In this document: one piece after another, positions 25,754-34,988 of the stretch
Layout of the letters: each line of letters opens with the position of its first letter
Position numbering within the stretch: position 1 is the first letter of the stretch
Source: Capnocytophaga ochracea DSM 7271
GTDB lineage: Bacteria; Bacteroidota; Bacteroidia; Flavobacteriales; Flavobacteriaceae
DNA: 64,000 bases
Reading direction: 5' to 3'
NCBI RefSeq assembly: GCF_000023285.1
Contig: NC_013162.1
Coordinates: 1,950,501 to 2,014,500, forward strand
Made by a program: the position numbers and the translations under genes
Notes under the pieces: model-generated
What the model saw: only the letters and a program-made list of their open reading frames with translations
What the model was told of the DNA's origin: nothing
Database searches by the model: none

Positions 25754-26394
25754 AATGTTAATTTGTTGATTAGCTGATATGTCTATTTGTTCGGTTTCTC
25801 CAAAAATATATTTAGCAAAGTGTTGTTATAAAGTCATAAAAATTGATTAATAGAATTAAATGACGCAAAGATGCCAAAATTGTGTGTGATGTTATTATTA
25901 TACCATATAGAAATTGTCTTTTACTCTTAGCTGTTGGTAGTCTTATTCCTCACTTTACGGAAGAAGAATTGGTTACCGACTTTTCCCGAAAGCCCTTTTG
26001 TTAGGCAGTTGTTTTTTGTTTTCGCCATAGTTTACTTAGAGTTTAGAGGTTAAGTTTTAGAATTTAGATTAGTGATACAAAGGTAAGGATAAATTTTCAA
26101 CTAACCATTAACAAATAATTGTTTGATATAGTGATTGTATTCCAGTGGTATTCGCTATAACTTCGCTTAGTGTTCTGGGTAGAGCCACTGTAGAGCCACT
26201 GGTAGAGCCATTGTAGAGCCACTGTAGAGCCACTGTAGAGCCACTGTAGAGCCACTGTAGAGCCACTGTAGAGCCACTGTAGAGCCACTGTAGACCCACT
26301 GTAGACCCACTGAAGATTCAATGTAGCTTCGGTATAGGTAGTAATAAAAAGGCACAAGCGTTTTGCTCGCGCCAGCTGTGGGAGAAAATCTTTG
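25754..26394. other. Gene-free stretch with 11-bp repeat array
   Basis: 641 bp without a credible gene. A 46-codon open stretch without a start codon (25864-26004) is probably chance or a remnant. The right half holds the 11-bp array at 26180-26312 and a GC-rich hairpin near 26347-26369. Confidence 0.6.
26180..26312. repeat. Tandem array of 11-bp units (TAGAGCCACTG)
   Basis: Twelve units: nine TAGAGCCACTG, one TAGAGCCATTG and two terminal TAGACCCACTG, with one extra base at 26202. The following two 11-mers (26313-26334) are degenerate relatives. The same unit, ending with the same TAGACCC variant, recurs at 61374-61428. Because 11 is not a multiple of 3 all frames read through, giving spurious LQWLYSGSTVA peptides. 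Confidence 0.92.
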
Positions 26395-26979
26395 CTAATT
26401 GAATAGCTTCTGAATATTCTTATACGAATCCTTCACCAACTCGCGTACCTCTGCCTCGTCTTTCCAACACGCTTTTTCTATATCTTCTTCAGTTTGAGGT
26501 ACCAATTTCTTCTTAAAGGTAGTAGTCATATCATACCAATAGGTCTCTTTCAAAAAATATTGTCCATCGCGTTTGAATATGTGATAAGTAATCATTCGGA
26601 AGCGTTGAATAAGCAGTTTTTTAACACCTGTTTCTTCCTCTACCTCACGCAAAGCACAAGTAGCGATATTTTCGCCCTTTTCTTTCTTCCCTTTGGGCAA
26701 ATCCCACTTGCCGTGACGCTTAATCATCAGCACTTTTCCTTCCTGATTATACACAATGCCACCCCCTGCTTTTATGGTAGGAATAAGTTGCTTAAATTTC
26801 TTCATAAGTTTCTCTTCCTTAGGGTGATATAAGTAGATTTTTTCTACCTCTTTTCGCTTGAGTTCCTCCAAGATAACATCAAGAGTAATGTCTTTTATTG
26901 AAAAACATTTGACGTTCTCAATATTTTCTCGTACATTTGTCAAAATAATCGACTTTTCGTCTAAAAATATTTCATACAT
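26395..26979 (-). CDS. Nudix hydrolase
   Basis: Encodes 194 residues. The first 65 form a small alpha/beta extension; the rest is a Nudix domain with a perfect box GKKEKGENIATCALREVEEETG (residues 97-118, fitting G-x5-E-x7-R-E-V-x-E-E-x-G), preceded by GGGIVYNQEGKVLMIKRHGKWDLPKG. Nudix enzymes hydrolyse nucleoside diphosphates linked to another group; the substrate cannot be read from the box. The start lies only 5 bp from the divergent pyrE start, so each gene's control region must overlap the coding sequence of the other. Codons at the Nudix 5' end contain a good promoter for pyrE. Confidence 0.9.
   Translation of the reverse strand: MYEIFLDEKSIILTNVRENIENVKCFSIKDITLDVILEELKRKEVEKIYLYHPKEEKLMKKFKQLIPTIKAGGGIVYNQEGKVLMIKRHGKWDLPKGKKEKGENIATCALREVEEETGVKKLLIQRFRMITYHIFKRDGQYFLKETYWYDMTTTFKKKLVPQTEEDIEKACWKDEAEVRELVKDSYKNIQKLFN
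26908..26939 (+). promoter_or_regulatory. pyrE promoter nested in the Nudix coding sequence
   Basis: TTTG at 26908-26911, 20 bp, then TACATTTG at 26932-26939, about 45 bp before the pyrE ATG. The spacing and both boxes match the consensus seen elsewhere here, although the sequence is within the opposite-strand Nudix gene. Confidence 0.6.
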
Positions 26980-26984
26980 AACCT

Positions 26985-27626
26985 ATGATTTTAGATAGTA
27001 TTACGGCACAAAATACCGCTGAATTTTTATTGCAAATTAACGCAATTAAATTGAATTCTGAAAATTATTTTACTTGGGCGAGCGGTTGGAAGTCACCAAT
27101 TTATTGCGATAACCGTATAATCCTCTCATTTCCAGAGGTTCGTTCGTACTTTGCAAGCGTATTGGCAAGAGGCGTAAAAGAGAAATTTCCCGAAGTACAA
27201 GTTATTGCAGGAGTAGCTACGGGAGCTATTGGTATTGGTATGTTGGTAGCTAATGCACTCGAATTGCCTTTCGTGTATGTGCGTCCTGAACCTAAAAAAC
27301 ACGGCAGACAAAACCAAATTGAAGGTTTTTTGCGCCCTGAACAAAAGGTAGTAGTGGTAGAAGACCTGATAAGTACCGGAATGAGTAGCCTTAATGCGGT
27401 AAAAGCCCTACGCGATAGTGGTGCTGAGGTGTTGGGAATGGTAGCCCTTTTCTCTTACAATTTTGATGTAGCCAATGAGCGTTTTACCGAGGAAAAGGTA
27501 CCGCTTTACACTGCTGGCGATTACGACAGTCTATTAGAAAAAGCCTTACTTTTTGGTCGTATCAAAAAAGAAGATTTAGAGATGCTCCAGCAATGGCGCA
27601 AAAGTCCGGATACTTGGAAACAGTAA
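26985..27626 (+). CDS. pyrE: Orotate phosphoribosyltransferase
   Basis: Encodes 213 residues of the type I phosphoribosyltransferase fold. It converts orotate and PRPP to orotidine 5'-phosphate, the fifth step of pyrimidine synthesis, in the cytoplasm. The PRPP-binding signature is VVVEDLISTGMSSL (about residues 118-131), and the KSPIYCDNR, YVRPEPKKHGRQNQIEG (catalytic flexible loop) and AGVATGAIGIGMLVA segments are typical. Length is standard. It is followed after 18 bp by a CarboxypepD_reg gene on the same strand, which may be co-transcribed. No attenuator was seen. Confidence 0.95.
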   Translation: MILDSITAQNTAEFLLQINAIKLNSENYFTWASGWKSPIYCDNRIILSFPEVRSYFASVLARGVKEKFPEVQVIAGVATGAIGIGMLVANALELPFVYVRPEPKKHGRQNQIEGFLRPEQKVVVVEDLISTGMSSLNAVKALRDSGAEVLGMVALFSYNFDVANERFTEEKVPLYTAGDYDSLLEKALLFGRIKKEDLEMLQQWRKSPDTWKQ

Positions 27627-27644
27627 AATATTCATAGTAATTTT

Positions 27645-28364
27645 ATGAAATATCTAACAATTATATGGTTGTTTTTTAGTGTAGGAGTCTTTGCACAAAA
27701 ACAAGTGCGTGGTAGAGTGGTGCGTGATACAATACCTTTGTCAGGAGCGCACGTGATGAATCTTTATACCAATGCTGTTACTACTACTGATGCCAATGGT
27801 TATTTTACACTGAAAGCAAGTGAACGTAATACTTTGCAAATTACTTTTGTAGGAATGCAAACTGTTTATCGCGCTCTTACAAAAGCTGATTTTGGTTTTG
27901 GAGGAGTTTTAATACAGATGAAAGAACAGGTCAATCAGCTTGATGAGGTTGAAGTATCGAAATATCAAGGGGTTTCTGCTCAAAGGTTAGGAATTTTACA
28001 GCATACTCCTGTAGAGCGTACTTTTGCTGAAAAACGTTTGTATAGTGCTACTCATAGTGCAGGAGGAAATTTATTGAGCATTGATTTACTCATTAATACT
28101 ATAAGTGGACGAAAGAAGCTCTTAAAGAAAATTGTAGCCAATGAACAGAATTTAGCTGTCGCTAACTATATACGTGAAAATATGAAAGTCTTTCTACAAA
28201 AAGAACTCAAACTAAACGAAGAGGAAATAGACGTTTTAGCCTATTATGTAATGGAGAGAACTGAGTTCCACGATCTTGTAAGGAAGAAGGAAAATAAGCA
28301 AATGGAGTTTATGCTTATAGAAGCGTGGGGTGAGTATCAAAGATTAGCAAAAGCAGAAAAATAA
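27645..28364 (+). CDS. Secreted CarboxypepD_reg-like domain protein
   Basis: Encodes 239 residues: a signal peptide (KYLTIIWLFFSVGVFAQ), then a carboxypeptidase-regulatory-like beta-sandwich domain (residues about 20-85, KQVRGRVVRDTIPLSGAHV, NGYFTLKA, ITFVGMQT). The domain is the one at the N-terminus of SusC-type receptors, but here no plug or barrel follows. The last 130 residues are helical and charged. Such short proteins are common in Bacteroidetes outer envelopes and their role is unclear. The gene starts 18 bp after pyrE and ends at a bidirectional terminator. Confidence 0.8.
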   Translation: MKYLTIIWLFFSVGVFAQKQVRGRVVRDTIPLSGAHVMNLYTNAVTTTDANGYFTLKASERNTLQITFVGMQTVYRALTKADFGFGGVLIQMKEQVNQLDEVEVSKYQGVSAQRLGILQHTPVERTFAEKRLYSATHSAGGNLLSIDLLINTISGRKKLLKKIVANEQNLAVANYIRENMKVFLQKELKLNEEEIDVLAYYVMERTEFHDLVRKKENKQMEFMLIEAWGEYQRLAKAEK

Positions 28365-28369
28365 AGAAT

Positions 28370-28408
28370 AAAAAAGATGTATCAAACTCTCTTTGATACA
28401 TCTTTTTT
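28370..28408. terminator. Bidirectional terminator between CarboxypepD_reg gene and ftsH
   Basis: A 17-bp perfect stem (28370-28386 with 28392-28408), loop CTCTC, A-run and T-run at the ends. It serves the converging genes ending at 28364 and 28416. Confidence 0.9.
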
Positions 28409-28415
28409 ATTGTAA

Positions 28416-30374
28416 TTACGATACAACTTCTGAGGATTTATCTTCTTCCTCCTCAATAATATCGTGTGGGTCTTTAAACTTGCGCTTACCAAAGATATTT
28501 TCAAGATCTTCGCGGAAGATTACTTCACGTTCTAAGAGCAAGTTTGCCAAAGTAGTAAGCTTATCCTTATTCTCGGTGAGAATATCAATAGCACGCTGAT
28601 ATTGTTCTTCTATAATCTTAGAAATCTCTTCATCTATTAGGTGCGCTGTTTTCTCACTATAAGGTTTGGTAAAACTATAATCGGACTGGGCTGAATCGTA
28701 ATAAGTAAGGTTACCTATCTTGTCATTAAGCCCATAAATTGTTACCATTGCACGCGCTTGTTTGGTTACCTTCTCAAGGTCGCTGAGAGCACCTGTAGAA
28801 ATCTTATCGAATATCACTTTTTCTGCAGCTCTACCGCCAAGGGCAGCGCACATCTCATCGAGTATCTGTTCAGTACGCACTATTTGGCGTTCTTCTGGCA
28901 AATACCAAGCCGCGCCTAACGACTGTCCGCGAGGCACGATAGTTACTTTTACAAGTGGTGCGGCGTGCTCTAAGAGCCAACTTACAGTAGCGTGACCTGC
29001 TTCGTGGAAGGCTATTGTCTTGCGTTCTTCGGGAGTAAGGATTTTAGTTTTCTTCTCCAAACCACCTACAATTCTATCCACTGCATCAAGGAATTCTTGT
29101 TTGCTTACAGCTGTTTTACCTTTGCGTGCTGCAATAAGGGCTGCTTCATTACATACATTAGCAATATCAGCGCCAGAGAATCCTGGGGTCTGTTTTGCTA
29201 AGAAGTCTATATCTAATGTTTCTGCTGTTTTGATAGGTCGCAAATGTACTTCAAATATCTGTTTGCGCTCATTTAAGTTAGGAAGCTCCACATAAATCTG
29301 ACGGTCGAAACGTCCTGCGCGCATTAGTGCTTTATCTAGGATATCAGCGCGGTTAGTAGCTGCCAATACGATAACATTAGTATGTGAACCAAAACCGTCC
29401 ATCTCGGTAAGGAGTTGATTGAGAGTATTCTCACGCTCATCATTAGCTCCCGTCATTACATTTTTACCACGAGCACGACCTATAGCATCAATTTCATCAA
29501 TAAAGATAATACAAGGAGACTTTTCTTTAGCTTGCTTGAAAAGGTCGCGCACACGAGAGGCACCTACCCCTACGAACATCTCTACAAAGTCAGAACCAGA
29601 GAGTGAGAAGAAAGGTACTTGTGCTTCACCTGCTACAGCTTTCGCAAGAAGAGTTTTACCTGTACCAGGAGGACCTACTAATAGGGCTCCACGCGGTATT
29701 TTACCTCCTAATGAAGTATATTTATCGGGGTTTTTGAGGAAGTCTACAATCTCTTGTACTTCTTCTTTTGCTCCCTCTAAGCCTGCTACATCTTGAAAAG
29801 TTACACGCGTTTCTTTCTTTTCATCGAATACGCGCGCTTTAGATTTGCCAATGCTGAAGATACCACCAGCTCCTCCGCCTCCTGCCATACGGCGCATTAT
29901 GTAAATCCACAAGCCTATGATAACTATAAAAGGCAAAATAGAGAACAGTAAATCGCCGAAGATGTTTTGCTCGGTTTTGTTCTCACGAGTAGTGCTGAGG
30001 TTGTTATCTTTTACAATTTGGTCGAATCGGTTTTCGAAATTACTCAAATCACCTAATTCAAAACGGTATTGGGGAACTTCACCTGCGTTAGCACCCTGCA
30101 TAAACGTATTTCCCGTAGGTTTTACCTCTTTGTGCTCTTCTTTTTTAAGAGCATCGGGGGTGAGATATACATTAGCTTCTTTACGGTTTAAGATGATGAT
30201 TTTAGACACATCGCCATTACTAAGGTATTCCTCAAATTTAGATTGCGGAATCTCTTTGGGCTGTGACCAAAAACTGGCTCCTGAATAATAATTAAAACCT
30301 ATAAGTATCAGCAGTAATATGGCATATAACCAATAGGCTGAAAAACGAGACCCGTTGCTTTTATTGTCCGACAT
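28416..30374 (-). CDS. ftsH: ATP-dependent zinc metalloprotease FtsH
   Basis: Encodes 652 residues of the inner-membrane hexameric AAA+ protease that degrades membrane proteins and unstable regulators. It has two membrane helices (about 13-30 and 143-160) around a periplasmic domain, then an AAA domain with Walker A GPPGTGKT (234-241), Walker B IIFIDEID (about 289-296) and the second region of homology, and a peptidase domain with the zinc motif HEAGH (457-461). Length and motif order are normal. The C-terminal tail ends in EEEEDKSS. It starts 4 bp after the end of rsfS on the same strand, so the two form an operon. Confidence 0.97.
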   Translation of the reverse strand: MSDNKSNGSRFSAYWLYAILLLILIGFNYYSGASFWSQPKEIPQSKFEEYLSNGDVSKIIILNRKEANVYLTPDALKKEEHKEVKPTGNTFMQGANAGEVPQYRFELGDLSNFENRFDQIVKDNNLSTTRENKTEQNIFGDLLFSILPFIVIIGLWIYIMRRMAGGGGAGGIFSIGKSKARVFDEKKETRVTFQDVAGLEGAKEEVQEIVDFLKNPDKYTSLGGKIPRGALLVGPPGTGKTLLAKAVAGEAQVPFFSLSGSDFVEMFVGVGASRVRDLFKQAKEKSPCIIFIDEIDAIGRARGKNVMTGANDERENTLNQLLTEMDGFGSHTNVIVLAATNRADILDKALMRAGRFDRQIYVELPNLNERKQIFEVHLRPIKTAETLDIDFLAKQTPGFSGADIANVCNEAALIAARKGKTAVSKQEFLDAVDRIVGGLEKKTKILTPEERKTIAFHEAGHATVSWLLEHAAPLVKVTIVPRGQSLGAAWYLPEERQIVRTEQILDEMCAALGGRAAEKVIFDKISTGALSDLEKVTKQARAMVTIYGLNDKIGNLTYYDSAQSDYSFTKPYSEKTAHLIDEEISKIIEEQYQRAIDILTENKDKLTTLANLLLEREVIFREDLENIFGKRKFKDPHDIIEEEEDKSSEVVS

Positions 30375-30378
30375 ATTT

Positions 30379-30750
30379 TTAATAGTTAGTTTCTAAGTTG
30401 ATAATTTTAGCGTCTCCCCAAAGTCCTTCGAGGTCGTAATGCTCACGTATTTTTGTTTGGAAGATATGCACCACTACATCCACATAATCGATGAGTACCC
30501 ACTCGGCATTAGCTTCACCTTCTACGTGCCACGGGTGTTGATGACCTTCGGCTTGACTCACTACCTTTTGGATAGCACCAGAGATAGCCGACACTTGGGT
30601 ATTAGAAGATCCATTGCACAAAATAAAATAATCGCACACGGTATTCTCTACCTCGCGCAAATCCATAATGGTAATATCGGTTCCTTTTACTTTTTCTATA
30701 CCAGCTATAATATTACTAATAAGCTGATTTGATGATATTTCCTTATTCAA
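30379..30750 (-). CDS. rsfS: Ribosomal silencing factor RsfS
   Basis: Encodes 123 residues of the RsfS/Iojap family. The protein binds L14 on the large ribosomal subunit and blocks subunit joining in starvation. Diagnostic segments are GTDITIMDLREVENTVCDYFILCNG and WHVEGEANAEWVLIDYVDVVVHIF. It is complete and forms an operon with ftsH (4-bp gap), an arrangement frequent in Bacteroidetes. A good promoter lies about 55-80 bp upstream, next to the 11-bp array region. Confidence 0.95.
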   Translation of the reverse strand: MNKEISSNQLISNIIAGIEKVKGTDITIMDLREVENTVCDYFILCNGSSNTQVSAISGAIQKVVSQAEGHQHPWHVEGEANAEWVLIDYVDVVVHIFQTKIREHYDLEGLWGDAKIINLETNY

Positions 30751-30800
30751 TGTTCTTTATTTTTACAGTTTAAACTTGTTATATCTCTCTTGAAAGCGCG

Positions 30801-30832
30801 CAAAGATAAAACATTCCTTTTAGAAAAGCAAA
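30801..30832 (-). promoter_or_regulatory. Promoter of rsfS-ftsH
   Basis: On the minus strand TTTG (30829-30832), 20 bp, then TATCTTTG (30801-30808). Spacing and both boxes fit the local consensus. Confidence 0.6.
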
Positions 30833-30897
30833 AACATTGCCATTATTCTTGTGTCAGTTAGTTTCAGACATTTTGTCACGTAGTTAAAAATGCGGAG

Positions 30898-31165
30898 GTG
30901 CGAGCCGCACGAGCAGGTGTAAGCCACACGGGCAGGTGTGAGCCACACGGGCAGGTGCGAGCCGCACGGACAGATGAAGAAAAGACAAACGATAAACGAA
31001 GAAAAGACGAACGATGAACGAAGGAAAGACGAACGATGAACGAAGGAAAGACGAACAATGAGCAAAGAAAGAACGAACAATGAACGAAGAATGAACGAAC
31101 AATGAACGAAGAATGAACGAAGAATGAACGAAGAATGAACGAAGAATGAACGAAGAATGAACGAA
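30898..31165. repeat. Composite array: four 19-bp hairpin units plus an 11-bp-periodic array (ACGAA-type)
   Basis: 30898-30973 holds four 19-bp units of the type GTGYGAGCCRCACGGGCAG, each able to form a hairpin. From about 30977 to 31165 the sequence is read in unbroken 11-bp steps: ACGAACGATGA alternating with ACGAAGGAAAG (22-bp higher-order period), then ACGAACAATGA and finally ACGAAGAATGA repeated. It lies between the rsfS promoter and the end of the BamA-like gene and has no gene. The gap 30751-30897 otherwise holds only the rsfS promoter. Confidence 0.92.
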
Positions 31166-31188
31166 GAAATGACGAAGGTGAGGCGAAG

Positions 31189-33072
31189 TTACCTAAACGA
31201 TACAATATTAGGCAAGCGTTGAGAAAAGCTGTGTAGCCTGAAATCGTCGTTGGTAACGCCTGTAAATTTGAAGATATTGTTACCTGTACCTGGGATATTA
31301 GGATAATACCCAAAGGAGAATTGTATGGCTCCAAAGGGAAAATAGTCGTTGGATATATAAAAACCTATGGAAACCTTAGAGTATACTTCTGTTTTTAGAA
31401 AGGCAGTGTTTTCCCTACCTATAAAACCTATATCGGCTGAGAGAAACGGACTAAACCTAAAGCCTATCAGCTGAAAAGGGGCATATACTTGCGTTTGTGA
31501 GGTGAGTATAAGCTTGCGTGTGCCGTATACTTCACGACTACTGAAGCCTAAAATACCATTAGATTCGTTTAAGTTGATTCTGTCTCGCTGGTATACATTT
31601 CGGTTAAAACCTACTACAAATGAGGAGCGCAAGAACTGACGAAAATGCCAATCGCCTATGTCGAACAATTTACTGAAATAGGTGCCTTCACCTTTTAGCA
31701 CAGTTTCTTTGTTCGTGCCGTCCTTAAAGAATGTGCCTACCTCAAAGTTGATAGAATGATAACCACGCTTGGTATAGTTTGCCTCAGCAAAGCCTATACC
31801 GAGATAGGACAAGGTAGCGTAGTTCTTCCGCAGTATCCCTGAGGTGAGAAACAAAGAGCGTCCTATGCCTACGTCTTCGATATCGCCGTTGCGAAAGATA
31901 TAGCGGTCTTTTATAAAGCCTGTACTATTGAGACTGAATTGGGTGAGATATAGGTTCTCGTTGCCGTAATATTGCTCGGGGTCTATCTCGGGAGAAGGTT
32001 TCTCGTAATAATTTATATTGCGAAAACGCCCAGCTATGATAAAGTTATTGATGCGCTTATTTTCTACTTTTCTGAGGGGCTTTACCCAACTACCAAAAGC
32101 ATCGAAGGTGCGTGTCATTAGGATAGGAATATAGATAGAGTCGCGATAACTAATACCTTCGTCTTCATATCGGTATTCGTAATAACCTAAGCGCCCCGAC
32201 CAACGTGCCAAAGGTGAATACAGCGGTCGCTCTACCTGTATGCTCTTTGAAAAATAGTTCTCGTAATCAGAATAATAACCGGTTCGCACATTGATGTAAG
32301 TGTTTTTGATGTTTCTCACCACATAATTAAAACCTTTACCATTGTTCCCGATTCCTGAAAAGTATTGTTGATAGGTGAGCGAGAGTTCGTGTCCTATTCC
32401 AAAGAGATTTTGCTCGGTAAGTCGTGTCCAGCCTCTACTTCCTGCCAAGTCGCCGTCGACGTATATAGACCAGCTATCGAGCACATTCACTTGCACATCT
32501 ACTGAATCGGAGGTTTGACTCACAGGGATAGCACACACTTGTGCCCTACGGATATACCGCTGATTGCGCAATACACGTTCGGTTTCACTCAGCAAAAGGG
32601 TATCTAAGGGCTTATCCTTTTTAAACAGAAGAAACTTGCGTACCGTACTTTCGCGGGTTTTCACGTGAAGTGCATTACCAAGACGCTCCAAACGAGTGTT
32701 AGGTACTTTGTTTAAATCTTTCTCGTCAAACCCAAAAGGGTCTAAGGTAGTAATAACGATATTTCTAATGATTTTCCCTTGATAAGAAGGGGCTTTTATA
32801 TGGGTAACCGTAGTAGTAACAATAGCTGTGGGGGTGAGTGTTCTACCGGTTGCTTTTTCCTCAATTACAATAAGATTGTTGAGATTTTTAGTGAGCTTAT
32901 ATTTGCTAAAGAAGTTTTTGATTCTCTCATAGAATACTCTGTTTTTAGCTTCTCTTTCAGGTGAAATGCCTCCCAGTACAGAGTCTTTTACCCTTAAAGT
33001 ATCTATTTCTTGAGAAAGAAGATAATTCATTCCCAAGAGAAAGAGTGCTATAAGAGTAAAGGTTTTTCTCAT
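31189..33072 (-). CDS. BamA/TamA-like (Omp85 superfamily) outer-membrane protein
   Basis: Encodes 627 residues: a signal peptide (RKTFTLIALFLLGMNYLLSQ), a soluble N-terminal part with a POTRA-like unit (about residues 95-195: GKIIRNIVITTLDPFG, LLLSETERVLRNQRYIRRAQVCAI, VDVQVNVLDSWSIYVDG) and a C-terminal 16-strand-type barrel ending in a strand with Phe-x-Arg. This suits an Omp85-superfamily protein, but it has fewer POTRA domains than BamA and so is more likely a specialised relative such as a patatin-associated or TamA-like barrel. The start overlaps the tadA stop by 4 bp, so tadA and this gene are translationally coupled. Confidence 0.78.
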   Translation of the reverse strand: MRKTFTLIALFLLGMNYLLSQEIDTLRVKDSVLGGISPEREAKNRVFYERIKNFFSKYKLTKNLNNLIVIEEKATGRTLTPTAIVTTTVTHIKAPSYQGKIIRNIVITTLDPFGFDEKDLNKVPNTRLERLGNALHVKTRESTVRKFLLFKKDKPLDTLLLSETERVLRNQRYIRRAQVCAIPVSQTSDSVDVQVNVLDSWSIYVDGDLAGSRGWTRLTEQNLFGIGHELSLTYQQYFSGIGNNGKGFNYVVRNIKNTYINVRTGYYSDYENYFSKSIQVERPLYSPLARWSGRLGYYEYRYEDEGISYRDSIYIPILMTRTFDAFGSWVKPLRKVENKRINNFIIAGRFRNINYYEKPSPEIDPEQYYGNENLYLTQFSLNSTGFIKDRYIFRNGDIEDVGIGRSLFLTSGILRKNYATLSYLGIGFAEANYTKRGYHSINFEVGTFFKDGTNKETVLKGEGTYFSKLFDIGDWHFRQFLRSSFVVGFNRNVYQRDRINLNESNGILGFSSREVYGTRKLILTSQTQVYAPFQLIGFRFSPFLSADIGFIGRENTAFLKTEVYSKVSIGFYISNDYFPFGAIQFSFGYYPNIPGTGNNIFKFTGVTNDDFRLHSFSQRLPNIVSFR

Positions 33073-33503
33073 TTCCTTTTTTGCTGAAAGAATTGTTTTA
33101 ACAAGGTTGTAGCTTCCTGGCTTAAAATGCCAGTAACTACTTCGGTTTTTGGGTGTAGTTTGCCCCCCATTACGCTGTAGCCTCTATGGGTGTCGGGGGC
33201 AGCATAGACTAAACGCGATAACTGACTCCAATACAAAGCACCTGCACACATTGCACAAGGCTCTAACGTGAGGTACATAGTGCAACCTATGAGGTATTTA
33301 CCTCCCAAATAGTGAGCTGCCATAGTAATGGCTTGCATTTCGGCGTGCGCTGTCACATCGTTGAGGCGCTCGGTAAGGTTATGGGCTTTGGCGATAATTC
33401 TGTTATCAATGGTGATAATGGCTCCTACGGGAATCTCGTCTTCCTCGAAAGCTAATTGTGCTTCTTCTAAAGCCTTTTGCATAAAGTATTCGTCAGTATT
33501 CAT
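33069..33503 (-). CDS. tadA: tRNA-specific adenosine deaminase TadA
   Basis: Encodes 144 residues of the TadA/CDA family, which converts A34 of tRNA-Arg(ACG) to inosine. The zinc site is complete: H53-A-E55 and P-C83-A-M-C86, followed by AGALYWSQ. A longer ATG at 33545 lies within the terminator hairpin at 33514-33551, so I chose 33503 (MNTDEYFMQKALEEA, the usual TadA start). The gene overlaps the BamA-like gene by 4 bp. No separate promoter was recognised. Confidence 0.94.
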   Translation of the reverse strand: MNTDEYFMQKALEEAQLAFEEDEIPVGAIITIDNRIIAKAHNLTERLNDVTAHAEMQAITMAAHYLGGKYLIGCTMYLTLEPCAMCAGALYWSQLSRLVYAAPDTHRGYSVMGGKLHPKTEVVTGILSQEATTLLKQFFQQKRK

Positions 33504-33513
33504 TGAAATAAAA

Positions 33514-33551
33514 ATTACTTTGGCAAAGTACAAAAACTTTGCCAAAGTAAT
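33514..33551 (-). terminator. Palindromic terminator upstream of tadA
   Basis: A 16-bp stem (33514-33529 with 33536-33551); each arm is itself near-palindromic (ACTTTGGCAAAGT and ACTTTGCCAAAGT). It follows the DUF937 gene and precedes tadA, with a T-run on the minus strand. Confidence 0.75.
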
Positions 33552-33575
33552 GTTAAAAATACGGTTATAAGGTAA

Positions 33576-33971
33576 TTATTTATTACCGCCAAAGAGGTTG
33601 CCAATACCTCCCATAATATCATCCATTACATTTCCGTCTTTGTTTTTGTCGAAGAAAGAGTTTATCATTTCACTGATGTTACCTCCTTTGCCTGAGAAAA
33701 AGTTGGATATCATTGGGGTTAAGTTTTGGAAAATCTTGCTTACATTATCCAATGAAACGCCTGTTTTCTCACTGATAGCTTTTAAGGTAGACGATTGCCC
33801 GTCGCCTGTGAGTTTGTTTAAAATCTCACTACCTTCGGCTTTGCCGAGCATCGATTTGAGTGAATCCATTACCGAGCTTACTTTATCGCTACCGATACCT
33901 GTTTTCTCGCTCAATCCTTTTACGAGTTGTTGAAGGTTATCACCTCCTAAAAAATCTAACATTCCTGCCAT
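33576..33971 (-). CDS. DUF937-like small helical protein
   Basis: Encodes 131 residues, largely helical, with repeated LxxLSEKTGI / AISEKTGVSLDNVSKIFQNL segments and a Gly-rich end (MGGIGNLFGGNK). This resembles the DUF937 family of abundant bacterial proteins of unknown function. An internal twofold repeat is visible: the KGLSEKTGIGSDKVSSVMDSL segment near residue 20 and the AISEKTGVSLDNV segment near residue 70. No export signal is present. The start precedes the serA stop by about 8 bp in transcription order, so serA and this gene form an operon ending at the palindromic terminator. Confidence 0.75.
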   Translation of the reverse strand: MAGMLDFLGGDNLQQLVKGLSEKTGIGSDKVSSVMDSLKSMLGKAEGSEILNKLTGDGQSSTLKAISEKTGVSLDNVSKIFQNLTPMISNFFSGKGGNISEMINSFFDKNKDGNVMDDIMGGIGNLFGGNK

Positions 33972-33978
33972 ATAATAA

Positions 33979-34938
33979 TTATTTAAATAAGGTTATAATT
34001 TGTGAGGCTAACTCAAAACCTATGCGGTTCTGAGCTTCGTTAGTAGCTGCCCCTATGTGTGGGGTAAGCGATACCTGAGGGTGCATTAACACTTGTATAG
34101 CGGGGTTGGGTTCGTTTTCAAATACATCTAAACCTGCAAAAGCTACTTTGCCACTATCTAAGGCTTCTATAAGGGCTACTTCATTTAAAGCACCTCCACG
34201 TGCTAAATTGATGACTCCTACACCATCTTTCATCAAGGCAAACTCTTTTGCATCGAGTATATAACCTCCTTCTGCTGGGCTGTTGTTGAGAGTGATAAAA
34301 TCAGCTTTTGCCAGTAGGTGTTCTTTTTCTACGGTTTTGATAGTGAAAGGCAAGGTTTGTCCGTCGAAAAAGTCGAGGGTTATTACTGCCTCAGTTACTT
34401 TGGGGTCGTAAGCCATTACGTTCATTCCTAAACCGATAGCAATGCGAGCTACCGCTTGTCCGCTACGTCCGAACCCTATAATGCCTATGGTTTTACCGCG
34501 CAATTCGGCGCCATTGTTATAGTTTTTTTTGAGTTCGTTAAACTGAGTGTCGCCTTCCAAAGGCATATTGCGGTTGGCATCGTGTAGAAAACGTACGCCA
34601 CTGAAAAGGTGAGCAAAAACGAGCTCGGCTACCGAATTAGCCGAAGAGGCTGGGGTATTAATCACGTGTAGGTTTTTGCTTTTGGCGTGTGCCACATCTA
34701 TATTGTCCATTCCTACGCCTCCTCTACCGATGAGTTTGAGTGACGGACAGCTATCGATGATATCTTTTCGCACTTGTGTGGCTGAACGCACTAAGAGCAC
34801 ATCGATTGCGTGTTTGTTTATATAGTCTATCAATTGGTTTTGAGCTACCTTAGTAGTGATAACTTCAAAACCTTCTTTTTCTAACGCTTCTTTTCCTGAA
34901 TCGGAAATTCCATCGTTTGCAAGTATCTTTATCGCCAT
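33979..34938 (-). CDS. serA: D-3-phosphoglycerate dehydrogenase-type D-2-hydroxyacid dehydrogenase
   Basis: Encodes 319 residues of the D-2-hydroxyacid dehydrogenase family. The NAD-binding Rossmann motif is TIGIIGFGRSGQAVA (about residues 149-163), followed by the NNSPAEGGYILD and NLARGGALNE segments and the catalytic HIGAATNEAQ. Substrate recognition LLVRSATQVRKDII at the N-terminus fits phosphoglycerate dehydrogenase (first step of serine synthesis). No ACT domain is present, the short form usual in Bacteroidetes. It is transcribed after ftsE and before the DUF937 gene, both with short gaps. Confidence 0.88.
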   Translation of the reverse strand: MAIKILANDGISDSGKEALEKEGFEVITTKVAQNQLIDYINKHAIDVLLVRSATQVRKDIIDSCPSLKLIGRGGVGMDNIDVAHAKSKNLHVINTPASSANSVAELVFAHLFSGVRFLHDANRNMPLEGDTQFNELKKNYNNGAELRGKTIGIIGFGRSGQAVARIAIGLGMNVMAYDPKVTEAVITLDFFDGQTLPFTIKTVEKEHLLAKADFITLNNSPAEGGYILDAKEFALMKDGVGVINLARGGALNEVALIEALDSGKVAFAGLDVFENEPNPAIQVLMHPQVSLTPHIGAATNEAQNRIGFELASQIITLFK

Positions 34939-34988
34939 TATATTAATTTAATTAGTAAATTAGTGAATTAGCAAATTGCCAATTTCAA

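Noticed and set aside
25864-26004. 46-codon open stretch without a start codon containing LIPHFTEEELVTDF
   Set aside because: No start codon and no extension either side; could be a gene remnant, but the evidence is too thin to list.
26180-26312. Regular short repeats that could be called CRISPR
   Set aside because: Units are 11 bp head to tail with no spacers and no cas genes nearby.
30820-31334. Long open frames in the composite array near 31 kb encoding Phe/Ser-rich peptides
   Set aside because: 11-bp repeats read in all three frames without stops; the peptides are periodic by-products with no start region or codon bias.
33328-33570. Plus-strand open frame opposite tadA
   Set aside because: It mirrors the tadA coding sequence and the terminator, with no independent start signal.
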